DNA of 64,000 nt, from NCBI GenBank assembly GCA_029936425.1, contig JAPYSU010000002.1, positions 124,001 to 188,000 on the forward strand. The letters are read 5' to 3'. How positions within the stretch are numbered: the stretch's first letter is position 1; each line of letters opens with the position of its first letter. Origin of the DNA: Litorimonas sp. (GTDB taxonomy: Bacteria > Pseudomonadota > Alphaproteobacteria > Caulobacterales > Maricaulaceae). A model generated the notes under the pieces. The model searched no databases. It had not been told where the DNA came from and saw only the letters and a list, made by a program, of their open reading frames with translations. Both the position numbers and the translations under genes were made by a program. Shown piece by piece: positions 27,360 through 36,235 of this stretch.

Positions 27360-28301
27360 CTAGCCATAGGTTGAAAGCTGCTTGACCAGCAGATCAAAAA
27401 AGCCGGGCGTGTCCACGTCATAAGCCCAGCGTGCATTTCGCGGAAGATCTGTCGCATACCAGAAATCCACGGCTGTGTGGCCGCGTGTAAGATCTGATTC
27501 CGTTTCAACGCGGATATTGCAGGATTTCAGCGTGAATATCTCTGGCTTCAATATATAGGCCATAGTGCAAGGGTCATGGAGCGGCGCGCCGTTTGTTCCG
27601 TATTTCTCTGCATCAAACCGCCCATAGTGGGTAAGCAGGCTATACGCTGCATCTGCGACCGGATTACCGATATTCTTGATGCGCTCTAGGACGGCGTCAG
27701 AAGACAAAACTTGATGCGTAACATCAAGACCAAACACCACAAGCGGAACGCCGCTCTCAAAAACGATATTGGCCGCATGAGGGTCAACATAAATATTGAA
27801 TTCGGCGGAAGGGGTGATGTTACCTCCTTCTTTCAAAGCCCCGCCCATCAGAACAATCTCTTTCATTTTTGCGGCAATTTCGGGCTTTTTCTGCAAGGCC
27901 TTTGCAACATTTGTGAGCGGTCCTGTCGGGACAAGCGTGACGCTTTTATCCTCTGCGGCCATCAGCGTGTCGATAATAAAATCGACGGCGTTTTGGGACT
28001 GAAGCGCCATTTCCGGTTCGGTAATTTCAATGCCTTCCAAACCCTCGCTGCCATGAACTTCTTCAGCGGTCGCGAGTGGGTATTTGAGCGGAGCGTCGCA
28101 CCCCGCATAAATCGGAATATCCGTTCGCCCCGCCAACTCACAAAGAAGACGCGCATTGCGCTGCGTTTTCTCGAGGCTCGTATTTCCGGCCACAACTGTA
28201 ATACCAAGTATCTCGTACTCGTCAGTTTTGGGCAGTGCCAAAAATAGATTTATGGCGTCATCCTGTCCCGGGTCACAGTCAATAATAAGGCGTCGCGTCA
28301 T
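27360..28301 (-). CDS. Inosine-uridine-preferring nucleoside hydrolase family protein
   Basis: Splits the N-glycosidic bond of ribonucleosides into base and ribose; 313 aa from ATG 28301, which has AAGGA upstream. The longer in-frame start at 28433 adds an unlike 44-residue leader and is rejected. The calcium-binding signature IDCDPGQDDAINL lies at residues ~6-18. VLMGGALKEGGNITPSAEFNIYVDP is the conserved central motif, and the C-terminal DPCTMAYIL and HTAVDFW carry the remaining Asp/His. It is divergent from a phosphoribosyltransferase gene that could re-use the released base. Base preference is not readable. Confidence 0.9.
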   Translation of the reverse strand: MTRRLIIDCDPGQDDAINLFLALPKTDEYEILGITVVAGNTSLEKTQRNARLLCELAGRTDIPIYAGCDAPLKYPLATAEEVHGSEGLEGIEITEPEMALQSQNAVDFIIDTLMAAEDKSVTLVPTGPLTNVAKALQKKPEIAAKMKEIVLMGGALKEGGNITPSAEFNIYVDPHAANIVFESGVPLVVFGLDVTHQVLSSDAVLERIKNIGNPVADAAYSLLTHYGRFDAEKYGTNGAPLHDPCTMAYILKPEIFTLKSCNIRVETESDLTRGHTAVDFWYATDLPRNARWAYDVDTPGFFDLLVKQLSTYG

Positions 28302-28456
28302 AAATTTTTCCTTTAGTTTCGTTTGGCCAAAAACGAAATGAACGCCTTGCATAACGATCTTGAATGCAAAAGAGAATAGCCGATAGGCGCTAGGCTCTTG
28401 ATAGAGGCGCTTTCTTGGCTTAGGCGAACTCAAATTATCTGAATTTGAGTAGTCCC

Positions 28457-29020
28457 ATGGAAAAATTATTTGTCAGCGCGGAAGAGCTATTGAAAGATTC
28501 CTTCGAACTAGCCTTGCAAATTTTTGAGAGCGGTTATCGCCCGTCCTTCATCGTCGGAGTTTGGCGCGGCGGCACACCTGTCGGAATTGCCATTCAGGAA
28601 GTGCTTGAACTGCTCGGTTGTGACACCGATCATTTTTCCATCCGAACCTCTTCTTACGAAGCGATGGATAAACAATCCAAGACGGTCAAAGTTTACGGTC
28701 TTCAGCACCTGGTCGATACAATCAATGTAGACGATCAGCTTTTGATTATTGATGATATCTTCGACAGCGGGCGCAGCGTCGATGCCATCATCAGCAAACT
28801 GGAAGAAAAATGCCGCCGCAATACACCGAGCGATATCCGCGTGGCCACCGTGTATTACAAACCGACACGCAATAAAACAGAGCGAACCCCGGATTTCTAT
28901 TTGCATGAAACGGATGCCTGGACAGTCTTTCCGCATGAGCTTGAAGGCTGCTCCGCGGAAGAGTTGAAAAAAACCAAACCTCTTCCAGACCGTATTTTCG
29001 ATCTCTTGCCTAAGTCCTAG
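28457..29020 (+). CDS. Purine-type phosphoribosyltransferase
   Basis: A type I phosphoribosyltransferase of 187 aa that attaches a free base to PRPP. The PRPP loop is LLIIDDIFDSGRSVDAI near residue 97, preceded by the GVWRGGTPVGIAIQEVL loop (~34-50). The hood region (DAWTVFPHELEG) resembles hypoxanthine/xanthine-guanine enzymes, so a purine substrate is likeliest. ATG 28457 is preferred; TTG 28445 is in frame just upstream. It is divergent from the nucleoside hydrolase and convergent with the ribokinase gene, overlapping its stop by about 11 bases. Confidence 0.85.
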   Translation: MEKLFVSAEELLKDSFELALQIFESGYRPSFIVGVWRGGTPVGIAIQEVLELLGCDTDHFSIRTSSYEAMDKQSKTVKVYGLQHLVDTINVDDQLLIIDDIFDSGRSVDAIISKLEEKCRRNTPSDIRVATVYYKPTRNKTERTPDFYLHETDAWTVFPHELEGCSAEELKKTKPLPDRIFDLLPKS

Positions 29021-29876
29021 AGAGTTTCAGAAGCGCTTCGACCTCAGCCCTTGTCGGAGCGGCACTCTGCGCGCCTAACTTGGTTGTTGCCAGAGCGCCA
29101 ACTGTGCAGGCAAAATTCAACGCATCCATCTTTGTCTGACCTTCAGCTAGAGCGACCGTAAGCGCTGCAGCGAAAGCATCCCCCGCCCCTGTTGTATCGA
29201 TTACGTCTACCTTCGGCGGTTTGGCCGTTGCGATCAATTCGCCCTGTTTGAATAACTTTGCCCCCTCTCCTCCCAATGTTAGGGCGAGTAGTCCTGGATA
29301 TCCCTCAAGCTCCGACTGATAAGCAGCATATTCACCTTCATTTACAATGATAAGGTCTGCCCTCTCAAATACCTTTGTGACATCTGGAGTGAACGGAGAA
29401 GCGTTCACAGACACAAACCCCTTATAACCCTTCAACCCCGCAAGCAGGGTCGGAACCGGAATTTCAAATTGGCTTAAAACCGCATCTTCAGTGACGGGAC
29501 TCAAATGATCTGCCGAAAAGGCAGCGTTCGCCCCTGACGCAACGGCAATCTGGTTTTCGCCGTCTTCCGCCACATTGATAAAGGCAACTCCTGTGGCTTC
29601 ATTGTCTATCGTCGCCACAGATTTCAGGTTTACACCTGCCTTCCTTAAACTCGACAAGGCTTCCTTGGCATAAGGGTCGTCCCCCACAGCCGCTTGCAGG
29701 CGGACATTTGCTCCGAGACGCTGTGCGGCGAGTGCGGTATTCGCGCCCTTTCCGCCCGGCGTGGAATGAAACTTCCCCTGAGTGACAGTCTCTCCGGCGC
29801 GCGGCAGATGAGCGGTCTGGATCACCATGTCCAGATTAATGGAACCAAGAACGCAAAGTGTAGGGGCAGTCGTCAT
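29010..29876 (-). CDS. rbsK: Ribokinase (PfkB family)
   Basis: Phosphorylates ribose, fitting the sugar freed by the neighbouring nucleoside hydrolase. It has 288 aa, slightly under the ~300 usual. N-terminal signature: LGSINLDMVIQTAHLPRAGE and GGKGANTALAAQRLGA. C-terminal signature: DTTGAGDAFAAAL with the catalytic Asp. The frame stays open upstream to 30281, but that part crosses the start of the divergent dioxygenase gene and is not kinase-like; ATG 29876 is therefore used. Other PfkB sugar or nucleoside kinases are possible; ribose is favoured by motifs and context. Confidence 0.88.
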   Translation of the reverse strand: MTTAPTLCVLGSINLDMVIQTAHLPRAGETVTQGKFHSTPGGKGANTALAAQRLGANVRLQAAVGDDPYAKEALSSLRKAGVNLKSVATIDNEATGVAFINVAEDGENQIAVASGANAAFSADHLSPVTEDAVLSQFEIPVPTLLAGLKGYKGFVSVNASPFTPDVTKVFERADLIIVNEGEYAAYQSELEGYPGLLALTLGGEGAKLFKQGELIATAKPPKVDVIDTTGAGDAFAAALTVALAEGQTKMDALNFACTVGALATTKLGAQSAAPTRAEVEALLKLSRT

Positions 29877-29987
29877 ACCTGTCTTTAGGATATGCAAGCC
29901 AACTTCAAAAGCTATTTTAATTTGGGTCGCGCTCGTGCTAGTTCCGATTCCCGCTAAATGACAGGCGGAGAATATAAGTGATCCGTT

Positions 29988-30926
29988 ATGATAAAAATTG
30001 AGCCCATCAGCTTTAATCTCTGGAAAAAAGACAAAGAGGCTTTCGCCAAGAAATTTGGGGACTCTTTTCGCGAAACCGGTTTCGCCGTTATTTCGGACCA
30101 CACCATTCCCGAAGCCGTCATTGATAAAGCGGATGACGCGGCGAGAGACTTTTTCGCCCTGCCTGAGGACGTAAAACGTCAATACGCCGATCCGGAAGAC
30201 GGGCATCAACGCGGGCATTCCCCTTTCATGACGGAAAATGCCAAAGGTAAATCCCAGGCGGATTTGAAAGAGTTCTGGCATACCGGACGGGCCCTACCCG
30301 AAGGATCACCTTACCGGAAAACGATGAAGGACACGCCCTCCGTCAAAGAGCTCGACACTTTCGACGAGGATACTCGCGCGCTTTACGAAGAATTGGATAA
30401 ATTCGGGGCCGACCTTTTACGGGCCGTTGCGCTCTATCTTGATCTGAAAGAAGACTGGTTTGAAGACAAGATAAATGTTGGAAATTCCATCCTGCGTCTT
30501 CTTCATTACCCGCCGCAAACAAAGCCGCAGCCCGAAGGCAGCGTTCGCGCAGGCGCACATGAAGACATCAATCTGATTACGCTTTTACTCGGCGCCGAAG
30601 AAGCCGGCCTTCAGGCAAAGCACCGATCCGGAGAGTGGATGGATATAAACGCACCGGAGGGCGCCGTTGTCGTCAATGTCGGTGATATGCTGCAACGTAT
30701 GACGGCAGGTCTGCTGCCTTCAACGACCCACCGCGTTCTAAACCCCTCCCCCGAACGCGCGAAATTCCCGCGTTATTCCAAACCGTTTTTCCTGCATTTG
30801 AATAATGACGCCATGATAACGCCGATTGAGAGCTGTGTTGAGAAAGGCGGAACGGCAGAACCGCCCATTACCGCAGGGGATTACCTGACAGAACGTTTGA
30901 TAGAGATTGGGCTTATTAAGGCCTAA
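29988..30926 (+). CDS. 2-Oxoglutarate/Fe(II) dioxygenase, isopenicillin N synthase-like family
   Basis: A 312-residue oxygenase. The N-terminal DIOX_N-type region begins IEPISFNLWKKDKEAFAKKF. The iron triad is His191-x-Asp193 in AHEDINLITLL and His248 in TTHRVLNP. The 2-oxoglutarate-binding Arg262-x-Ser264 is in RYSKPFF. All catalytic residues are therefore present. The family includes amino-acid, hormone and pyrimidine hydroxylases, so the substrate is open. It sits between the ribokinase and nucleoside transporter genes, which raises a nucleoside or nucleobase substrate as a possibility. Its stop overlaps the stop of the convergent transporter gene by four bases. Confidence 0.87.
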   Translation: MIKIEPISFNLWKKDKEAFAKKFGDSFRETGFAVISDHTIPEAVIDKADDAARDFFALPEDVKRQYADPEDGHQRGHSPFMTENAKGKSQADLKEFWHTGRALPEGSPYRKTMKDTPSVKELDTFDEDTRALYEELDKFGADLLRAVALYLDLKEDWFEDKINVGNSILRLLHYPPQTKPQPEGSVRAGAHEDINLITLLLGAEEAGLQAKHRSGEWMDINAPEGAVVVNVGDMLQRMTAGLLPSTTHRVLNPSPERAKFPRYSKPFFLHLNNDAMITPIESCVEKGGTAEPPITAGDYLTERLIEIGLIKA

Positions 30927-32155
30927 ACCGCCACCAATATTCCCGCTAAGGCCGCACTCATCAAATTGGCGAGCGAGGCCGCAAAGACGGCTTTCACCCC
31001 CATTTTCGCTATTTCCGGCATACGGTCGGGAATAAGCGCCCCCAAACCACCCAATAAGATAGCGATCGAACTCAAATTGGCGAATCCACAAAGGGCGAAG
31101 GTCAGAATGATGACCGTGCGATCAGAGAGTTGGTCCTGAACATTTACCAAGCTGATATAGGCGATAAACTCATTCAACACGACTTTCTCGCCAAAAATGG
31201 CGCCGGCCTGCTGAGCCTCGGCCCAAGGCACATTCAGAGCGTACATAACGGGCGCAAAGATGAGGCCTAAAATACTCTGGACACTCAGGTTTTCTAGTCC
31301 AAAGAAACCACCCGCCCATCCTAATAATCCATTGCAAAGCGCAATGAGAGAAACAAAAGCCAGCAACATCGCGCCGATACTTACCGCGAGGGCGACACCA
31401 TTTTGAGCGCCCACCGCCGCCGCCATAATAACGTTGGAATGTTTAGTTGATCTGCCGAGAGAGAAAATATCTTCTTCTTTTTTGGCTCCCAGTTCGGGCG
31501 CTGGGTCAGGCATAATAATTTTCGCCATTAGCAACCCACCAGGCGCAGACATGAAACTCGCCGCGATCAAATATTCGGCGCTAATACCAAGCTGGATATA
31601 TCCCGCCAGCACCGTACCAGCGATAGAGGCCAGTCCGGACACCATAATCGTGAAAAGCTCAAACCGGTTAATACTGGGAAGATAAGGTTTAAGCGTCAGA
31701 GGCGCTTCGGTTTGCCCCACGAAAATATTGGCCACAACATTGAGCGATTCAATCGGTTTGGTTCCGGTCAGAAAATGAATCGCCTTGCCGCCATATTTCA
31801 CGACCAGCTGCATGAACTTCATATGGTACAATACCTCCATTAACGAGGCGAAGAAAATAACGACCGGAAGAACTCTCACAAGAAAGCTAAAGCCCAGGCT
31901 TTCATCCGCCAAGCCGCCGAAAACCATTTCTATTCCGGCCGTTGCATAGCTGAGGAGCGTTGTGACTTTCTCGGACATGGCCTGCAAAACCACTTTCCCG
32001 AACGGCACATAAAGCACCAGAACCGCAATCATCACCTGAAGGGCGAAACAGGAGAGTACGATACGTGGGCTGATGGCGCGTTTGTTATTGGACGCTATAA
32101 ACGCGACAATAAGAATGAGAGCTATACCGAAGAGGCCGAAGGCAGGATGATGCAT
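30923..32155 (-). CDS. nupC: Concentrative nucleoside transporter (CNT/NupC family)
   Basis: Inner-membrane cation-coupled nucleoside importer of 410 aa, the bacterial CNT length. The family motif VGQTEAPLTLKPYL contains the nucleoside-contacting Gln-Thr-Glu. SAPGGLLMAKIIMPD, then KHSNVIMAAAVGAQNG, and near the C-terminus LCGFANLSSIAILLGGLG follow the CNT repeat plan. About ten hydrophobic segments are visible. It is downstream of uridine kinase on the same strand (21-base gap), so import and phosphorylation are probably co-expressed. Confidence 0.94.
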   Translation of the reverse strand: MHHPAFGLFGIALILIVAFIASNNKRAISPRIVLSCFALQVMIAVLVLYVPFGKVVLQAMSEKVTTLLSYATAGIEMVFGGLADESLGFSFLVRVLPVVIFFASLMEVLYHMKFMQLVVKYGGKAIHFLTGTKPIESLNVVANIFVGQTEAPLTLKPYLPSINRFELFTIMVSGLASIAGTVLAGYIQLGISAEYLIAASFMSAPGGLLMAKIIMPDPAPELGAKKEEDIFSLGRSTKHSNVIMAAAVGAQNGVALAVSIGAMLLAFVSLIALCNGLLGWAGGFFGLENLSVQSILGLIFAPVMYALNVPWAEAQQAGAIFGEKVVLNEFIAYISLVNVQDQLSDRTVIILTFALCGFANLSSIAILLGGLGALIPDRMPEIAKMGVKAVFAASLANLMSAALAGILVAV

Positions 32156-32176
32156 GAGGTTCGCTTTCTAATCAGC

Positions 32177-32824
32177 CTAAAGCGCAAGGCTCATCTGAGG
32201 GAGAGGATTTGCTTCACTCTCGGGTAGAATATTTACTAAACGGTCAATGAGGCCTGAAAGATCGTTTATGTATTCATCCTGAGTGACAATCTTATTGGCA
32301 TATTGAGCAGAAGGCGCAACGTAAGTTTGATGAGCGGGCTCAACATCTTGGTGAAACTGCTTATGCACAAACTCCTTTGTTCGCCCCCGCTCTGCGACGT
32401 CACGCGCCAGACGGCGCTCAAACCGCGTCTCATAGCTACATTTCATATAGACACTATGATCGATCAAGGGCCGGATCTCTTCTGCATCCAGAAGCAATAG
32501 GCCTTCCACGATTATAAAAGGCCGCGGCTTTAACGGCTCTGTCGGATGCCGCCTTTGATGAGTCGTAAAATCGTAATTGGGGAGTTTTACAGCCTTACCC
32601 GCTTTCAAAGCCGCGATATCAGACGCCAGCTGTTTGAAGTCCAATGCCTCGGGAACATCGAAATTCGGCAGGTCCTGCTCACTATCGCGTTCTCTTATAT
32701 CAAAATAATAGTCATCTTGGCGAATGGCGAGGCAGCTTTCGCCGCCCAAGCGATGCTGGAGATGACGGGCCAGAGTCGTTTTACCGGAACAACTTCCACC
32801 AGCGATAGCGATTACGAATGACAT
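32177..32824 (-). CDS. udk: Uridine kinase
   Basis: Phosphorylates uridine (and usually cytidine) after import; 215 aa is the bacterial Udk length. The Walker A GGSCSGKTTLARHL lies at residues 9-22, the substrate region at QDDYYFDIRER, and FDVPEALDFKQLASDIAAL, NYDFTTHQRR and FIIVEGLLLLD follow in family order, with the lid arginines in RFERRLARDVAERGR. It is the first gene of the udk-nupC unit and shares a 279-base divergent promoter region with the TonB-dependent receptor. Confidence 0.94.
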   Translation of the reverse strand: MSFVIAIAGGSCSGKTTLARHLQHRLGGESCLAIRQDDYYFDIRERDSEQDLPNFDVPEALDFKQLASDIAALKAGKAVKLPNYDFTTHQRRHPTEPLKPRPFIIVEGLLLLDAEEIRPLIDHSVYMKCSYETRFERRLARDVAERGRTKEFVHKQFHQDVEPAHQTYVAPSAQYANKIVTQDEYINDLSGLIDRLVNILPESEANPLPQMSLAL

Positions 32825-32914
32825 AAACAGCGATTCTTTATGTTTTAATGACAGCCTCGACGGCGTTAAGGCCCTAAAACGAATCTTAAAAGGATGCGAG
32901 TCCTAATTCAGTGA

Positions 32915-32926
32915 CCTTTTAAAAGG
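32915..32926. promoter_or_regulatory. Palindrome in the udk/TonB-receptor promoter region
   Basis: CCTTTTAAAAGG is a perfect 12-bp palindrome. Related fragments surround it (GTGACCTTTTA at 32911, GTGACTTTTAGG at 32945, CTTAAAAGGA at 32885), so this stretch may be a multi-site operator. No regulator gene is adjacent. Confidence 0.4.
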
Positions 32927-33025
32927 AATATATGCCTCTTAATTGTGACTTTTAGGACACACTTTGGAGTCTTTTTAGGCTACTCACAGTAAATCACCCC
33001 TCATCACCTGCCATACATGACGAGT

Positions 33026-33043
33026 CTGTCATAAAAGTGACAA
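33026..33043 (+). promoter_or_regulatory. Pho-box-like site upstream of TonB-dependent receptor
   Basis: CTGTCAT-AAAA-GTGACAA: the first 7-mer and the 4-base spacer match the PhoB consensus (CTGTCAT, four A/T bases, CTGTCAT-like) exactly, and the second 7-mer matches about 4 of 7. It lies 60 bases before the receptor ATG. The downstream genes include two alkaline phosphatases, the classic Pho-regulon class, which makes PhoB control plausible. Confidence 0.55.
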
Positions 33044-33103
33044 CAGCCGCCACTAAGAGCCGCCTCACTTTCAAATGCAATCTCACAAGGTAAAGATTAT
33101 ATC

Positions 33104-36100
33104 ATGAAAAACACTCTTTCATCACTCGGCTTTAATGCCGTTATGAGCGCATCCGCGTTTGCCCTAACGATGGGCTTGGCGGCAACAGCCTCAGCTCAGG
33201 TTACGACCTCACAAGTTCAGGGTTATGTGACAACTGAAAACGCATCGCCGATTTCCAACGCAAGTGTAACTCTCTCAAATGCTGCTACAGGTATTGTTCG
33301 TACAGTTACTACAGATTCAAGCGGTTCGTTCTCTTTTCGTAACCTCCCTGTCGGTGGTCTCTATAATGTCGCTATCACAGCAGACGGCTTTCAAGGGGAA
33401 CGAGTAGAAGATGTCGCACTGACACTAGGCGACACAACAGCTCTGAACTTCACTCTTCAAGGCGGCTCCGTAACAGATGAAATCATTGTTGTCGCTCAAC
33501 GCCAGGTTCTGGCAGATGTTGCGGTTGGTCCATCAGCAAGTTTCGGCCAGGCCACACTCGAAAATGCTCCTGTCATTAATCGTAATTTTACAGATGTTAT
33601 CCGTATCGATCCCCGAATTTATATTGATGAATCTCGCGGCGACATAAATGCAATTCAGTGTGGTGGTCAAAACCCGCGCTTTAACTCCATCACACTTGAT
33701 GGAGTTGCCTTGAATGATTCATTTGGCTTGAACTCCAACGGCTTTCCGACAGAGCGTATTCCGTTTTCTTTTGACGCTATCGAGCAAGTTTCCGTAGAGC
33801 TCGCACCTTTCGACGTTGAATATGGCGGCTTTACAGCTTGTGCGATTAACTCTGTAACAAAATCCGGTACAAACGAATTCCATGGCGGTGCTTTCATCGA
33901 TTATACAGATGACGGATTGCGTGCCAGCAAACTTGAAGGTGAGGATATCGACTTTGGAGAATTTGACGAAATCCGTTACGGTGTAAATGTTGGCGGCCCA
34001 ATCATTAAAGACCGGCTCTTTTTCTTCGGGGCTTATGAAAAACTTGAAGGTGCGAATATCTTCACGAACAACAACATTGGCACTGGCTCATTCCAAGTTT
34101 CTCAAGCTCAGCTAGATAGAATTTCACAAATCTCAAACGATATTTATCAGTACGATCCTGGCACAATTATAAATAGCGCCCCCAACGAAGATGAAAAATT
34201 TTTGGGGAAATTGAGCTTAAACATCAATAATAAGCACCGTGCAGAAGCTATTTATGCTTATAATAACGGTTTCAACATTGTTCGATCCGACGGAGATAGC
34301 GATGAGCTGGAGTTCTCTAATCACCTGTATTCCCGCGGATCAGAACTCAACTCCATCACCGGTGCGGTTTATTCTGACTGGACTCAAAACCTCTCGACAG
34401 AACTTCGCGTGGGCTATCTTGAACTAGAAAATGATGTGCGTTCATTAGGTGGGAATGATTTTGGCGAAATTCGCATCGATACAGGCGATGTCAATGTTTA
34501 TATTGGTGGGGACGATTCCCGTCAGGCAAATAAGCTTACATATGACGTTTGGAACTTCGTTTTCAAAGGTAATTACGCCATGGGCAACCATAATATTAGT
34601 TTTGGTGCGGAACGTTCAGATTTAGACGTCTTCAATCTCTTTATTCAGCAAGCTGAAACAGAAATCCGTTTTAACAGCATTGATGATTTCGAGAATGGCT
34701 TTGCGGCACAAATCGAATATAATAATGCTCCGTCTCATAACCCAGAAGACGCAGCCGCTGTCTGGGGTTATGCAACGAATACCGTTTATGCCCAAGATGA
34801 ATATGACTTCGGGAATGGTCTGACCTTAATCGGTGGCTTGCGTTATGATTTTTATACAACGGACGACGCGCCGGAAGAAAATGCTGATTTTGTTGCTGAT
34901 TATGGTTTCTCAAACTCCACCAACCTCGACGGCGAAGGTCTTGTCCAACCTCGCTTTGGTTTAACTTGGGAAGCAAGTAATAACCTGACAGTCCGTGGCG
35001 GTGTTGGCCTCTATTCGGGCGGCAATCCGAATGTCTGGCTGTCAAATAACTTCTCTGCCAATAACGTTCTGCAGTTTGGCGCTAGAGAACGTAATTTCGA
35101 TCTTTTCTCTTCAACTTATGAAGATGCGGAAGAAGGTGTACCAAATTCAGCTGGTTATGCCATTCCGACAAGTTTGTTTAATGATGTTTCATCGGGAACA
35201 GGTCGCAATTTCGAGATCAATTATCTTGATCCCGATTTTAAAATTCCATCCGAATGGAAGTATGCTTTGGGCTTCACTTACAACCCAGATTTCAACACAG
35301 GTGAAAACTTGTTTGGTGGCGAATGGCTCTTTAATGCGGACATTCAGTTCTCCAAAAGCCAGAATACTGCCATTGTTCAGCGTGCTGATCTGGTTCAAAC
35401 GGGGACCGAGACACGGACTTTCACTCTCTCAGACGGCCGCACGGTAACTGGAGAATTCCCAACATTTGATAGCCCGTTAGAAGACGCATTTGTTTTAACG
35501 AACAGCGATGTTGGAAACGAAAGCCTGAATATTTCCTTCAGCGCGGCAAAAGATTGGAATAATGGCCATCGAGCGACATTCGGTTATTCCTATTCTGACG
35601 CTAAAGATGTTCAACCCATGACAAGCTCTGTAGCTTTCTCGAACTATAACAACCGGGCCTTTACGAACCCGCAAGAACAAGTTCTTTCTACATCTAATTA
35701 TAATATTAGACATCGTTTCACGGCGACTTATGCTTATGAGAAGGCCTTCTTTGGAGATTACCTCTCCAAGCTGTTCCTATATTCACAGTTCAATGAGGGT
35801 CGTCCGTTTAGCCGCGTCTTGGACAACGGAGGTGGTTTTTTTGGATTTACTCCATTTATTGCCGATGCCAACGTTCTCATTCCGGGCACAGAGCGAAACG
35901 AATTTACCAGCCCTTGGTGGTTCAAAGCCGACTTGAAACTGGAGCAAGAAATTCCTGGTATCAAAGATGGCCATAATGCATCTGTATTCATGACAATTGA
36001 TAACCTGACGAACCTCATTGATAGTGATTGGGGAATTCTGGAAGAAGGCAGTTTCCCTCGTACTCTCGTCACCGGACAAGGTGTAAATCGGGTAAATGAT

Positions 36101-36145
36101 GCATCTGCCTACGAAATCCGCTTTGGTGCGTCTTACGATTTCTAG
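33104..36145 (+). CDS. TonB-dependent receptor with carboxypeptidase-regulatory-like N-domain (Oar-like)
   Basis: Outer-membrane active transporter of 1013 residues. A signal peptide ends near ATASAQ (residue ~31). A CarboxypepD_reg-like beta-sandwich covers ~35-120 (VQGYVTTENASPISNASVTL to LRNLPV-like turns). TDEIIVVAQRQ near 127-137 serves as TonB box. The plug domain (~150-260, SITLDGVALNDSFG; EYGGFTACAINSVTKSGTNEFHG) and a large barrel ending in Phe (EIRFGASYDF) follow. The order matches Oar-like receptors. Flanking genes for nucleoside uptake and phosphatases suggest a phosphorylated or nucleotide-derived ligand, but the ligand is unproven. A strong terminator follows. Confidence 0.93.
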   Translation: MKNTLSSLGFNAVMSASAFALTMGLAATASAQVTTSQVQGYVTTENASPISNASVTLSNAATGIVRTVTTDSSGSFSFRNLPVGGLYNVAITADGFQGERVEDVALTLGDTTALNFTLQGGSVTDEIIVVAQRQVLADVAVGPSASFGQATLENAPVINRNFTDVIRIDPRIYIDESRGDINAIQCGGQNPRFNSITLDGVALNDSFGLNSNGFPTERIPFSFDAIEQVSVELAPFDVEYGGFTACAINSVTKSGTNEFHGGAFIDYTDDGLRASKLEGEDIDFGEFDEIRYGVNVGGPIIKDRLFFFGAYEKLEGANIFTNNNIGTGSFQVSQAQLDRISQISNDIYQYDPGTIINSAPNEDEKFLGKLSLNINNKHRAEAIYAYNNGFNIVRSDGDSDELEFSNHLYSRGSELNSITGAVYSDWTQNLSTELRVGYLELENDVRSLGGNDFGEIRIDTGDVNVYIGGDDSRQANKLTYDVWNFVFKGNYAMGNHNISFGAERSDLDVFNLFIQQAETEIRFNSIDDFENGFAAQIEYNNAPSHNPEDAAAVWGYATNTVYAQDEYDFGNGLTLIGGLRYDFYTTDDAPEENADFVADYGFSNSTNLDGEGLVQPRFGLTWEASNNLTVRGGVGLYSGGNPNVWLSNNFSANNVLQFGARERNFDLFSSTYEDAEEGVPNSAGYAIPTSLFNDVSSGTGRNFEINYLDPDFKIPSEWKYALGFTYNPDFNTGENLFGGEWLFNADIQFSKSQNTAIVQRADLVQTGTETRTFTLSDGRTVTGEFPTFDSPLEDAFVLTNSDVGNESLNISFSAAKDWNNGHRATFGYSYSDAKDVQPMTSSVAFSNYNNRAFTNPQEQVLSTSNYNIRHRFTATYAYEKAFFGDYLSKLFLYSQFNEGRPFSRVLDNGGGFFGFTPFIADANVLIPGTERNEFTSPWWFKADLKLEQEIPGIKDGHNASVFMTIDNLTNLIDSDWGILEEGSFPRTLVTGQGVNRVNDASAYEIRFGASYDF

Positions 36146-36175
36146 GTTTGTTATCGCTTAGATAAAACGATATGA

Positions 36176-36203
36176 ACGGAGGGCCTCGGTCCTCCGTTTT
36201 TTT
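36176..36203 (+). terminator. Rho-independent terminator after the TonB-dependent receptor
   Basis: ACGGAGG (36176-36182) and CCTCCGT (36191-36197) form a 7-bp stem with an 8-base loop, followed by a run of seven T. It starts 31 bases after the receptor stop and 33 bases before the phoD ATG, so phoD is either read through or has its own promoter in that short gap. Confidence 0.9.
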
Positions 36204-36235
36204 ATTCAGGCCCCTACCTTGTTTCAGGAATAGAC

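Noticed and set aside
28302..28433. In-frame upstream extension of the nucleoside hydrolase.
   Set aside because: The calcium-binding signature belongs six residues after ATG 28301, which has its own AAGGA; the extension is not family-like.
29877..30281. In-frame upstream extension of ribokinase.
   Set aside because: It covers the divergent dioxygenase start and shows no kinase-like sequence; the canonical N-terminus begins at 29876.
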